Below are positions 52,966 through 60,630 of a stretch of DNA of 64,000 bases, in pieces. This DNA is from Arthrobacter sp. SX1312 (lineage in GTDB: Bacteria > Actinomycetota > Actinomycetes > Actinomycetales > Micrococcaceae), in contig NZ_PJIM01000001.1 of NCBI RefSeq assembly GCF_002929295.1, positions 1,169,398 through 1,233,397 on the forward strand. Direction: 5' to 3'. The number at the start of each line of letters is the position of its first letter. The stretch's first letter is position 1. A program made the position numbers and the translations under genes. A model generated the notes under the pieces. The model saw nothing but the letters and a program-made list of their open reading frames with translations, was not told the origin of the DNA and did not search any database.

Positions 52966-53835
52966 CTACGCGGTGAGCCCCAGCGCACTCATGCGCCGTG
53001 AGTGGTTGCGGGTGAGCTCGGAGAAGAGCGCTGTCGTGTGCTGCGTGTGGTCCGGCTCGTCGGCGAACAGGAGGCCGGCCAGGTCCCCGCGTTCGATGCC
53101 CACGCGCTGCGCCTGGGTCAGCGCCTCGCCCACGAGCCGGCGCCCCCACAGGGCGAGGCGCGACGCGAGGCGGGGATCGTCGGAGAGCGCCTCCCTGAGG
53201 CGGCGCTGCAGGTGGGCGGCCCCTTCCCCGGAGTCGATGGTGCTGATGAGCCGGCGGGTCCGCGGATCGAGGGTGTCGGCCAGCGATCGGTAGAAGTCCC
53301 TGGAGAAGGCGTCGAGGACGTAGGCCTTCATGAGCGATTCGTACCAGTCGCCCGGGCGGGTGCGCTCATGGAAGGCATCGATCGAGGGCTGGAAGGGTGC
53401 CATCGCCTCCTCGATCGTGACGCCGAGTTCGCCTACGAACCGGCCCACCATCTCGAAGTGCTCGAATTCCTGCACGGCGAGGCGGCCGAGGCTCGCACGG
53501 TCGGCGAGACTCGGTGAGAAGCGTGCATCCGAGGACAGGCGCTCGAAGCCGGACAGCTCTCCATAGGCGACGACGCCGAGCAGATCGGTGATGAAGCGCG
53601 CATAGACGGGATTCGCCAGCGGGTCCTCGACACCGTCCGGGACGGTGCTCGCCGCGGCCGGGGCCGTCGGACCCTCGTCCGCGCTGCCCACGTGCGCACC
53701 TGTGACACTCGCGGCGCCCGTGGGAGTCGGCGCGGGGGACGGGCTCTCGGGCGCGGCCGCCGAGGGCCCGACGGATCCGGCGCGCTTCCGTTCGGTTGCC
53801 GAGAGGGCCGTGCTGTCGGAGGAGCCGTTGTTCAT
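52966..53835 (-). CDS. ferritin-like (DUF3066-type) protein
   Basis: A 289-residue protein. A disordered Ala/Pro/Ser-rich N-terminus (1-75) precedes a four-helix, ferritin-like domain (about 78-285). FITDLLGVVAYGELSGFERL and RLAVQEFEHFEMVGRFVGE carry Glu and ExEH residues that could bind a di-iron centre; YESLMKAYVLDAFSRDFYRS and ALTQAQRVGIERGDLAGLL are further helices. It is at the position of Rv3210c in mycobacteria. The activity is not known. The ATG at 53835 lies seven bases after TACTCT; 31 earlier in-frame codons were rejected as low quality. Confidence 0.8.
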   Translation of the reverse strand: MNNGSSDSTALSATERKRAGSVGPSAAAPESPSPAPTPTGAASVTGAHVGSADEGPTAPAAASTVPDGVEDPLANPVYARFITDLLGVVAYGELSGFERLSSDARFSPSLADRASLGRLAVQEFEHFEMVGRFVGELGVTIEEAMAPFQPSIDAFHERTRPGDWYESLMKAYVLDAFSRDFYRSLADTLDPRTRRLISTIDSGEGAAHLQRRLREALSDDPRLASRLALWGRRLVGEALTQAQRVGIERGDLAGLLFADEPDHTQHTTALFSELTRNHSRRMSALGLTA

Positions 53836-53842
53836 TCTGCTA

Positions 53843-53848
53843 AGAGTA
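53843..53848 (-). promoter_or_regulatory. -10-like hexamer, leaderless ferritin-like gene
   Basis: TACTCT on the reverse strand, then seven bases and the ATG at 53835. Confidence 0.45.
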
Positions 53849-54080
53849 CGCACTCCAGGGGGTGCGGCAACCTGCCCCGCCCCGCCAGGGTCCGTCCCGC
53901 ACCGCCGTCGCGGGTCTCTGCCCGTCACCTCTCAACGGGGGACCAGGCACGACCTGCCGGTGCTCGCGGATGACGGCCGATCCCGCGCTCGTCTCTGCGG
54001 TCGGTGCGTTGTCCGTCACCCGCCGGATGGCGCTCGTCCTGCCCATCGAGCGGGCGAAGGGACCGGACACGCGGCGGCAC

Positions 54081-54134
54081 CGCGTCCCGAAGGCCGGCGC
54101 CGCGTCCCGAAGGCCGGCGCCGCGTCCCGAAGGC
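54081..54134 (+). repeat. 20-base tandem repeat, 2.7 copies
   Basis: The unit CGCGTCCCGAAGGCCGGCGC starts at 54081 and 54101, with a 14-base partial copy from 54121. The two full copies are identical. It lies outside genes. Confidence 0.85.
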
Positions 54135-54224
54135 TGCGGCGTCGCTCCGCCCCCGGTAGTGCCCGATCCCGGGTCCGCGCCGCTGCGCCTGCGACTGCGA
54201 CTGCCGGAAGTCTGCGACGTGCAT

Positions 54225-54230
54225 TACCGT
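54225..54230 (+). promoter_or_regulatory. -10-like hexamer, leaderless ribonuclease gene
   Basis: TACCGT, then seven bases and the GTG at 54238. Confidence 0.45.
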
Positions 54231-54237
54231 ATTGCCT

Positions 54238-55740
54238 GTGCCCGCACAGCATATGGACCTCAGGGATCGGGAGTCCCACCAGCGCCTCACCGAGTCGCTG
54301 CGATCCCTCCGCGAGGAACTCGGCATCCGCGAGCAGTTCCCCGAGGGCGTCCTGCACGAGGCCGACGCCTCGGTGGCCGCGCACACCCTGCCCTCCACCG
54401 ACCTCCGCGCACTGCCCTTCCTGACGATCGACCCGCCCGGCTCCACCGACCTCGACCAGGCGGTGCACTTCGCACGCCGCCGGGGTACCGGGTCTGCGGC
54501 GTACGAGGTCTGGTACGCCATCGCCGACGTACCGCTCTTCGTCGAGGCCGGGGGTGCGATCGACGCCGAGGCGAGACTCCGCGGGCAGACCCTCTACGCG
54601 CCGGACGGGCGGATCTCCCTCCACCCGGAGGTCATCTCGGAGGATGCGGCGAGCCTGCTCCCCGACCGCGACCGCCCCGCGTTCGTCTGGCACTTCCTGC
54701 TGGACGCCGCGGCGGAGGTCGAATCCGCCACCGTCCGCCGCGCCACGGTCCGCAGCCGCCGCCAACTCACGTACGCGCAGGTGCAGGCGGAGATCGACGC
54801 CGGCACCGCCGACGAGCAGCTCATGCTCCTGCAGGAGATCGGCCTGCTCCGGATCCGGCAGGAACTCGATCGCGGGGGCGCGAGCCTCAACCTGCCACGC
54901 CAGGAGATCATCTATGCCGGCGGGAGCTACGGCATCATCACGGAACCGGCCCTGCCGTGCGAGGACTGGAACGCCCAGATCTCGCTCATGACGGGCATGG
55001 CCGCCGCGCGCATGATGATCGACGGCGGCATCGGCATCCTGCGGACGATGCCCGAGCCGGACGACGGCGCCCTCGGCAAGTTCCGGCGCCAGTCCGAGGC
55101 GCTCGAGCACCCCTGGCCCCCGGACATGCCCTACGGCGCCTTCCTCCGCACCCTCGACGTCGCCGAACCCCGGCATCTCGCCCTCATGCACGCGGCCGCG
55201 TCGCTGTTCCGCGGCGCAGGGTACACGGCGTTCGACGGCGAGGTACCGGACGCCGTCGTGCAGTCGGCCATCGCCGCACCGTACGCGCATGCCACCGCTC
55301 CCCTCCGGCGGCTCGTGGACCGCTTCGTGCTCGTGACGTGCGAGTCGCTGTGCAGCGAGAACGAGGTGCCAGCCTGGGTCCGGGCGGCCCTGCCGGAGCT
55401 CAACGCGCTCATGGCGTCGTCGAACCAGACGGCGTCCCGCCTCGACTCGGGGGCCATGGACGCGGTGCAGGCCGCACTGCTGAGCAACCGCATCGGCGAG
55501 GCCTTCTCCGCCGTCGTCCTGCAGGGCTCACCCCCGGCGATCGAGGATGCACCCGGGAAGCAGGCACCCCGCCTGTCCGGGACCGTGCAGGTCACCGAAC
55601 CCGCACTCGAGGCCACCTGCTACGGAGAGCTGGTGGCCGGGGAACGGGTCACGGTGGTCCTGCTGGAAGCCGACATCGCGCGCCGGCGCATCCGCTTCGA
55701 GGTGAAGCCGACGGACGCGCCCTCACGCAGCCCGCGATGA
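54238..55740 (+). CDS. RNB-domain (RNase II/R family) ribonuclease
   Basis: A 500-residue 3'-5' exoribonuclease. The catalytic start is LTIDPPGSTDLDQAVHFAR with Asp65, Asp71 and Asp73; the fourth acidic residue of E. coli RNase II is Gln74 here, a change I have seen as usual in actinobacterial RNB proteins. DGRISLHPEVISEDAASLLP, ISLMTGMAAARMMIDGGIG and the C-terminal YAHATAPLRRLVDRFVL are RNB hallmarks. The N-terminal cold-shock domains are missing and the end has only a short strand-rich part instead of a clear S1 domain, so it is much shorter than RNase II (about 640) or RNase R. The GTG at 54238 is chosen for the hexamer upstream; a TTG two codons earlier is possible. Confidence 0.88.
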   Translation: MPAQHMDLRDRESHQRLTESLRSLREELGIREQFPEGVLHEADASVAAHTLPSTDLRALPFLTIDPPGSTDLDQAVHFARRRGTGSAAYEVWYAIADVPLFVEAGGAIDAEARLRGQTLYAPDGRISLHPEVISEDAASLLPDRDRPAFVWHFLLDAAAEVESATVRRATVRSRRQLTYAQVQAEIDAGTADEQLMLLQEIGLLRIRQELDRGGASLNLPRQEIIYAGGSYGIITEPALPCEDWNAQISLMTGMAAARMMIDGGIGILRTMPEPDDGALGKFRRQSEALEHPWPPDMPYGAFLRTLDVAEPRHLALMHAAASLFRGAGYTAFDGEVPDAVVQSAIAAPYAHATAPLRRLVDRFVLVTCESLCSENEVPAWVRAALPELNALMASSNQTASRLDSGAMDAVQAALLSNRIGEAFSAVVLQGSPPAIEDAPGKQAPRLSGTVQVTEPALEATCYGELVAGERVTVVLLEADIARRRIRFEVKPTDAPSRSPR

Positions 55741-55997
55741 CGCCGCGCAGGGGGCGGGCAGGGTAGGCTTGCCGTGTAGTAATGGATGCCCGGTCGTTAT
55801 CCCTCGATAACCCGCAGTACCTACTCGATCCCGAGTTCCCCGCAGGCGCAGGTCTCACTCCGCCGCCCGCACGCAGTCGCAAGCCCGCGATCGGCTTCCA
55901 CTGGACGCCCTGCGCCCGCCGATACGCTCCGCCGCGGATGGATCCCATTCGAAGCGTCGAGCCTCAGCGGCCGCTCGGCCTGAATGAACGGTAGAAC
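55741..55997 (+). other. long leader of the DEAD-box helicase gene
   Basis: A 257-base gap between the ribonuclease stop and the helicase start. TAGGCT at 55764-55769 is a possible -10, giving a leader of about 220 bases. Two overlapping short frames (ATG at 55782, 70 codons, and at 55786, 65 codons) could be upstream reading frames, but neither has a ribosome binding site or known homology. Confidence 0.4.
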
Positions 55998-57776
55998 GTG
56001 CAGAACACACACCACGATACGAACACAGGCGCCGGCGACACCGTGGCCGACAGCCACCACCTCGTCGCGGACAACTCCCCCGACGTCATCGACGTCGAGG
56101 AGACGCTGATCACCACGGCGGAGCCGCACGCGGCCGTGCCGGAGACCTTCGCGGACTTCAACGTCCGCCCCGACATCGTCGAGTCCCTCGCCGACGCCGG
56201 GATCATCCACCCCTTCCCCATCCAGGCGATGACCCTGTCGATCGCCCTCGGCGGCCACGACATCATCGGCCAGGCGAAGACCGGAACGGGCAAGACCCTC
56301 GGATTCGGCATCCCCGCCATCCAGCGCGTCGTCGGCCCCGAGGACGAGGGCTACGACCGCCTCCCGGTGCCCGGCGCCCCGCAGGCGCTCGTCGTCGTGC
56401 CGACCCGCGAGCTCGCGGTCCAGGTCGCGAGCGACCTGACGACGGCGGCGAAGAAGCGCAACGCGCGCATCGTCACCATCTACGGCGGACGCGCGTACGA
56501 ACCGCAGATCGAGGCCATCAAGAAGGGCGTCGAGATCGTGGTCGGAACGCCCGGGCGTCTGATCGACCTGTACAGGCAGAAGCTGCTCGTCCTCAAGAAC
56601 GTGAAGATCGTGGTGCTGGACGAGGCCGACGAGATGCTCGATCTCGGCTTCCTGCCCGACGTCGAGACCCTCATCGCCGCGACTCCCCCGGTGCGCCAGA
56701 CGCTCCTGTTCTCCGCGACCATGCCCGGTCCCGTCATCGCGATGGCCCGCCGCTACATGACCCAGCCCACGCACATCCGGGCCGCGGACCCCGAGGACGA
56801 GGGCATCACCAAGAAGGACATCCGCCAGGTCATCTACCGCGCGCACAACCTGGACAAGGCCGAGGTCGTCGCCCGGATCCTGCAGTCCCGCCACCGCGGG
56901 CGCACGATCATCTTCTGCAAGACCAAGCGCACCGCCGCGAAGCTCTCCGAGGAGCTCATCGACCGCGGGTTCGCGGCCGGTGCCATCCACGGGGACCTCG
57001 GCCAGGGCGCCCGCGAGCAGGCCCTGCGCGCCTTCCGCGGCGACAAGATCGACGTCCTCGTCGCCACCGAGGTCGCCGCCCGCGGCATCGACGTCGAGGA
57101 CATCACGCACGTCATCAACTACCAGTGCCCCGAGGACGAGAAGGCCTACCTGCACCGCGTCGGACGCACGGGCCGTGCCGGCAAGAAGGGGACGGCGGTC
57201 ACCTTCGTGGACTGGGACGATCTCCCGCGCTGGGGCCTCATCAACAAGGCCCTCGGACTCGACGCGCCGGAGCCCGTGGAGACCTACTCGTCGTCACCGC
57301 ACCTGTACGCGGAGCTCGACATCCCCGAGGGCACCAAGGGACGCCTGCCCCGCAAGGACCGCAGGCTCGCGGGGATCAATGCCGAGGTGCTCGAGGACCT
57401 CGGCGAGACCGGCAAGCGCGGCGGCGGACGCCCGGACGCACGGACCGACGGTGGACGCGACGGCGGACGTGGGCGTTCGCAGCCGGGTGGACGCGGCGGA
57501 CAGCGCCGCGACGGCGACGCGGGTGGAGCATCGGGCGAGGGATCACGCGGCTCGCGCGGCCGGGGTCGCGGGGGCAACCGGAGCCAGGACGCCGACGCAC
57601 CGGCGGCCCAGGGCGCTCCGGCGGCGTCGGCCGGCACCACCGACGGGGCGACCGGCGGCGGACGCCGTCGGGCCGGTGAGGGTGAGGCACCGTCGGGTGA
57701 CCGGCCGCGCCGCAGCCGGACCCGGCGCCGCAACGGCGAGGTCGTCGCTAATCCTGCCGGCGGCGCAGAGGACTAG
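55998..57776 (+). CDS. rhlE: RhlE-type DEAD-box RNA helicase
   Basis: A 592-residue RNA helicase. Motifs in order: Q motif region (FADFNVRPDIVESL), Walker A AKTGTGKT (93-100), PTRELAVQV (Ia), TPGRLIDL (Ib), DEAD (208-211), SAT (239-241), IIFCKTKRTA (IV), ATEVAARGIDVEDI (V) and HRVGRTGRAG (VI). A C-terminal Arg/Gly-rich tail (about 470-592) would bind RNA. It probably remodels structured RNA in ribosome assembly or cold stress. The GTG at 55998 is the apparent start; the position matches Rv3211. A DNA methyltransferase gene begins six bases after its stop. Confidence 0.93.
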   Translation: MQNTHHDTNTGAGDTVADSHHLVADNSPDVIDVEETLITTAEPHAAVPETFADFNVRPDIVESLADAGIIHPFPIQAMTLSIALGGHDIIGQAKTGTGKTLGFGIPAIQRVVGPEDEGYDRLPVPGAPQALVVVPTRELAVQVASDLTTAAKKRNARIVTIYGGRAYEPQIEAIKKGVEIVVGTPGRLIDLYRQKLLVLKNVKIVVLDEADEMLDLGFLPDVETLIAATPPVRQTLLFSATMPGPVIAMARRYMTQPTHIRAADPEDEGITKKDIRQVIYRAHNLDKAEVVARILQSRHRGRTIIFCKTKRTAAKLSEELIDRGFAAGAIHGDLGQGAREQALRAFRGDKIDVLVATEVAARGIDVEDITHVINYQCPEDEKAYLHRVGRTGRAGKKGTAVTFVDWDDLPRWGLINKALGLDAPEPVETYSSSPHLYAELDIPEGTKGRLPRKDRRLAGINAEVLEDLGETGKRGGGRPDARTDGGRDGGRGRSQPGGRGGQRRDGDAGGASGEGSRGSRGRGRGGNRSQDADAPAAQGAPAASAGTTDGATGGGRRRAGEGEAPSGDRPRRSRTRRRNGEVVANPAGGAED

Positions 57777-57782
57777 CGCTCG

Positions 57783-58652
57783 GTGACCGAGCTTCCTGCG
57801 CCGTCCGCGGCTCCCCCGTGGAGCCCGGACGGCGCCAACCTCGTGGTGCACGCCGACAACGCGGAGTACCTGGCCCTGCTGCCGGACGCCGCCTTCACGA
57901 TGATCTACGTGGATCCGCCGTTCAACACCGGACGGGTCCAGCGCCGCCAGCAGACCACCATGGTGCGCGCGGTCGGGGGTTCCGGAGACCGTGTGGGGTT
58001 CAAGGGCAAGTCCTACTCGACGGTCAAGGGAGCGCTCGCGAGCTACGACGACGCCTTCGAGGACTACTGGGACTTCCTGGCGCCACGCCTCGCCGAGGCC
58101 TGGCGGCTCCTCGCCGACGACGGCACGCTCTACGTGCACCTGGACTACCGCGAGGTGCACTACGCCAAGGTCATGCTGGACGCCCTGTTCGGGCGGGACT
58201 GCTTCCTGAACGAGATCATCTGGGCCTACGACTACGGCGCCCGGGCGAAACGCCGATGGCCCGCGAAACACGACAACATCCTCGTGTACGTGAAGAACCC
58301 GTCCGGCTACCACTTCGACAGCGCCGAGGTGGACCGCGAACCCTACATGGCACCGGGCCTGGTGACGGCGGAGAAGGCGGCCCTCGGTAAACTGCCGACC
58401 GACGTCTGGTGGCACACCATCGTGTCCCCCACGGGTCGGGAGAAGACGGGCTACCCCACCCAGAAACCGGAGGGCCTGCTGCGCCGCGCCGTGGCGGCGA
58501 GCAGCCGCGAGGGCGACTGGGTGCTCGACTTCTTCGCGGGGTCCGGAACGCTCGGCGCCGTCGCGGGGAAGCTGGGCCGCCGCTTCGTCTGCGTGGACAG
58601 CAACCCACAGGCCATCGAGGTCATGCGGACCCGTCTGGCGGCCTGGACCTGA
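57783..58652 (+). CDS. orphan N6-adenine DNA methyltransferase (beta-type order)
   Basis: A 289-residue DNA methyltransferase. Motif IV is DPPF (44-47, IYVDPPFNTG), which with this motif class points to N6-adenine; the SAM-binding motif I is DFFAGSGTLG (249-258) near the C-terminus. The order IV then I is the beta arrangement. NEIIWAYDYGARAKRRWPAKHD and the TGYPTQKPEGLLRRAV segment match N6-methyltransferases. No restriction endonuclease or specificity subunit is nearby, so it is an orphan. The GTG is six bases after the rhlE stop, so it is probably co-transcribed. The target sequence cannot be predicted. Confidence 0.88.
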   Translation: MTELPAPSAAPPWSPDGANLVVHADNAEYLALLPDAAFTMIYVDPPFNTGRVQRRQQTTMVRAVGGSGDRVGFKGKSYSTVKGALASYDDAFEDYWDFLAPRLAEAWRLLADDGTLYVHLDYREVHYAKVMLDALFGRDCFLNEIIWAYDYGARAKRRWPAKHDNILVYVKNPSGYHFDSAEVDREPYMAPGLVTAEKAALGKLPTDVWWHTIVSPTGREKTGYPTQKPEGLLRRAVAASSREGDWVLDFFAGSGTLGAVAGKLGRRFVCVDSNPQAIEVMRTRLAAWT

Positions 58653-58753
58653 CGTCGCCGCGGGCCGGCAATCCCCGGACTGTCGCCTGCATCGGAGCGT
58701 ACCGGCCGGAGGAAAACGCGTACTACGCCATGCCGGCCCTTCGCGCGCGAGTG

Positions 58754-58782
58754 TTTACAGTGCCCCCCGGCAGTCGTAGTGT
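58754..58782 (+). promoter_or_regulatory. promoter of the polysaccharide deacetylase gene
   Basis: TTTACA (58754-58759), a 17-base spacer and TAGTGT (58777-58782), the best sigma-70-type match in this part. The leader is about 45 bases to the ATG at 58833. Confidence 0.6.
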
Positions 58783-58832
58783 GCTCATCGAGCAAGGCTG
58801 GACCCAAGCGTCGAGAACGGGAGCTGAGCACT

Positions 58833-59576
58833 ATGAAGAAGAACAAGGTCGCCGTCACCGCCCTGGCCACCGCGAGCCTGGTCCTCGCACTGCTGGGCGG
58901 CAGCCCCATGTCGCCCGCACAGGCCGCCGACAAACCCCTGATCGGCCTGACCTTCGACGACGGGCCCTCGCCCGAGCGCACCGCGTTCGTCCTCGACGTC
59001 CTCAAGCAGAAGAACGTCAAGGCGACGTTCTTCGTTCAGGGCTCCAACGTTGAGCGCTACCCCGATCTCGTCCGCCGGATCAAGGCCGAGGGGCACGTGA
59101 TCGGCAACCACTCGTGGGACCACCCCGATTTCCCCAGCATCAGTGCGACGAGGCAGAAGCAGCAGATCGACCGGACCAATGCCGCCATCAGGACCGTCAC
59201 GGGTGAGGCGCCCAAGCTCATGCGCTTCCCGTACGGCAACAGCACCTCCTCCGCCACGGGCTACCTCAGGACCATCGGGATGAGCGGCGGGGTCCTCTGG
59301 CGCTGGAACGTCGGCAACCCCGGCGATTTCGAATGCCCCGGTGCGGCCGGCGTCCAGAAGTTCGTGATGGCGGAGGCTGCGCCGGGCGCGATGATCCTGC
59401 TCCACGACGCCGAGGACGTCCTGTCCTGCCCCGCGTCCCAGTGGACCTACCTGGCCAGGACCATCGACGCACTGCGGGCCAAGGGGTACGAGTTCGGCGT
59501 GGTCGCTCCCTCGTCCAGTGCCAACCCGGTCAATCAGGGCTCGCCGGCCGTCGTGGTCGCGCCTGCCGCGAGGTGA
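58833..59576 (+). CDS. secreted polysaccharide deacetylase (NodB domain)
   Basis: A 247-residue exported carbohydrate esterase family 4 protein. A signal peptide (1-32, MKKNKVAVTALATASLVLAL then SPAQA) precedes the NodB domain. TFDDGP (40-45) gives the catalytic Asp and a metal Asp, HSWDHP gives the two metal His, RFPYG is motif 3, and LLHDAED is near the motif 5 position. It should deacetylate peptidoglycan, chitin-like or other N-acetylated glycans at the cell surface. It has its own promoter and GGGAG upstream. It is convergent with the PHP-domain gene. Confidence 0.92.
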   Translation: MKKNKVAVTALATASLVLALLGGSPMSPAQAADKPLIGLTFDDGPSPERTAFVLDVLKQKNVKATFFVQGSNVERYPDLVRRIKAEGHVIGNHSWDHPDFPSISATRQKQQIDRTNAAIRTVTGEAPKLMRFPYGNSTSSATGYLRTIGMSGGVLWRWNVGNPGDFECPGAAGVQKFVMAEAAPGAMILLHDAEDVLSCPASQWTYLARTIDALRAKGYEFGVVAPSSSANPVNQGSPAVVVAPAAR

Positions 59577-59615
59577 TCCCACCGACGATCGACAGCCTTC
59601 GGCGCCGCCCCGGTC

Positions 59616-60458
59616 CTAGCCGACCGCCGCGCCCGTGGCGAGGGCCCGGATGGCGTCGAAGGTCTCCTGCGCGGTGACGTTCTCGCCCAGCAGGTTCGGC
59701 TTGCCGCGCCCGTGGTAGTCGCTCGAGCCCGTCATGAGCAGTCCGCGGTCCCGCGCGATCCGCCGCAGCTTCACGCGGGCGCTCTCGGGGTTGTCCCGGT
59801 GTTCCACCTCGAGGCCCAGCAGACCTGCGTCGATCATCTCGTCGAGGACGGCTCCGCCCGCCACGGCGCCTCGGGTGAAGGCCGACGGGTGGGCGAAGAC
59901 GGGGACCCCGCCGGCGTCGCGGATGAGCGCGACGGCGTGCGCGGGATGCGGTGCGTAGTGGCTGACCCAGTAGGGTGAGCGCGCGGTCAGGATGGTCTCG
60001 AAGGCCTCGGATCGCGTGGCCACGATGCCGAGCGTGATCAGCGCATCAGCGATGTGCGGGCGCCCCACGGTGGCACCCTCCGTCACGTGCTGCTCCACGA
60101 GCTCCCAGGTGATCGGGAAGTCCTCCCCCATCAGTTCGACCATGCGGCGTGCACGCGTCAGGCGGGCCGTCCGCGACTTCTCGATCTCGGTGAGCAGGCC
60201 GGGATGCAGCGGGTCGTGCAGATAGGAGAGCACGTGCACGCTGATGCCCGTGTCCGTCTGGCAGGACACCTCCATGCCGGGGATGAAGGCGATGCCGAGG
60301 GTGGTGGCTGCGGCCCGGGCCCGGTCCCAGCCGGCCGTCGAGTCGTGGTCGGTGAGGGCGACGGCGTCCAGCCCCGCGGCTGCCGCGGACCGGATGAGGA
60401 CGTCGGGGTCCTCGGTGCCGTCCGAGACGTTGGAATGCGTGTGCAGATCGATTCTCAC
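59616..60458 (-). CDS. PHP-domain phosphoesterase
   Basis: A 280-residue polymerase-and-histidinol-phosphatase domain protein. IDLHTHSNVSDGTEDP (His6, His8, Asp13) is the first metal motif; VALTDHDSTAGWDRA, IPGMEVSC, VFAHPSAF and TGSSDYHGRGKPN supply the others, so all metal ligands seem present. Relatives act as nucleotide or RNA-derived oligonucleotide 3'-phosphatases (RNase AM/TrpH group) or cleave pAp-type substrates. The GTG at 60458 lies seven bases after TAGATT; a TTG three codons upstream would overlap the spacer. The divergent aminopeptidase gene starts 172 bases away. Confidence 0.9.
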   Translation of the reverse strand: MRIDLHTHSNVSDGTEDPDVLIRSAAAAGLDAVALTDHDSTAGWDRARAAATTLGIAFIPGMEVSCQTDTGISVHVLSYLHDPLHPGLLTEIEKSRTARLTRARRMVELMGEDFPITWELVEQHVTEGATVGRPHIADALITLGIVATRSEAFETILTARSPYWVSHYAPHPAHAVALIRDAGGVPVFAHPSAFTRGAVAGGAVLDEMIDAGLLGLEVEHRDNPESARVKLRRIARDRGLLMTGSSDYHGRGKPNLLGENVTAQETFDAIRALATGAAVG

Positions 60459-60465
60459 CGGATCC

Positions 60466-60471
60466 AATCTA
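60466..60471 (-). promoter_or_regulatory. -10-like hexamer, leaderless PHP gene
   Basis: TAGATT on the reverse strand, then seven bases and the GTG at 60458. Confidence 0.45.
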
Positions 60472-60630
60472 CGCGTACCCGGCGCGAGGCCTCGCCAGGA
60501 CGCCTGCGACCCTCCCGGCTGCCTCGCGCCCGGATGCGCCGCTCACCGGGATGATCCACCCCGCCACATGCCCGTCCTCGCTCCGGGGCCAGACTTTCCC
60601 GCGGTACGGCCTCGGTGGGAGGATGACGGG

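Larger units (their letters stand above)
53836..54237. other. 402-base divergent gap, no gene seen
   Basis: The stretch separates the ferritin-like gene and the ribonuclease gene. It holds their -10-like hexamers at its ends and a short tandem repeat at 54081-54134. Open frames across it are Arg/Pro-rich and look like compositional noise. Confidence 0.5.

Noticed and set aside
54081-54134. CRISPR-like repeat
   Set aside because: The copies are directly adjacent with no spacers and there are no cas genes.
53862-55766. 634-codon frame across the gap before and over the ribonuclease gene
   Set aside because: It overlaps the RNB gene in another frame and is Arg/Pro-rich; the RNB frame carries all family motifs.
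55782-55994. Small protein gene upstream of rhlE
   Set aside because: No ribosome binding site, no recognised family, and a second overlapping frame is equally open. Kept only as a possible upstream reading frame.
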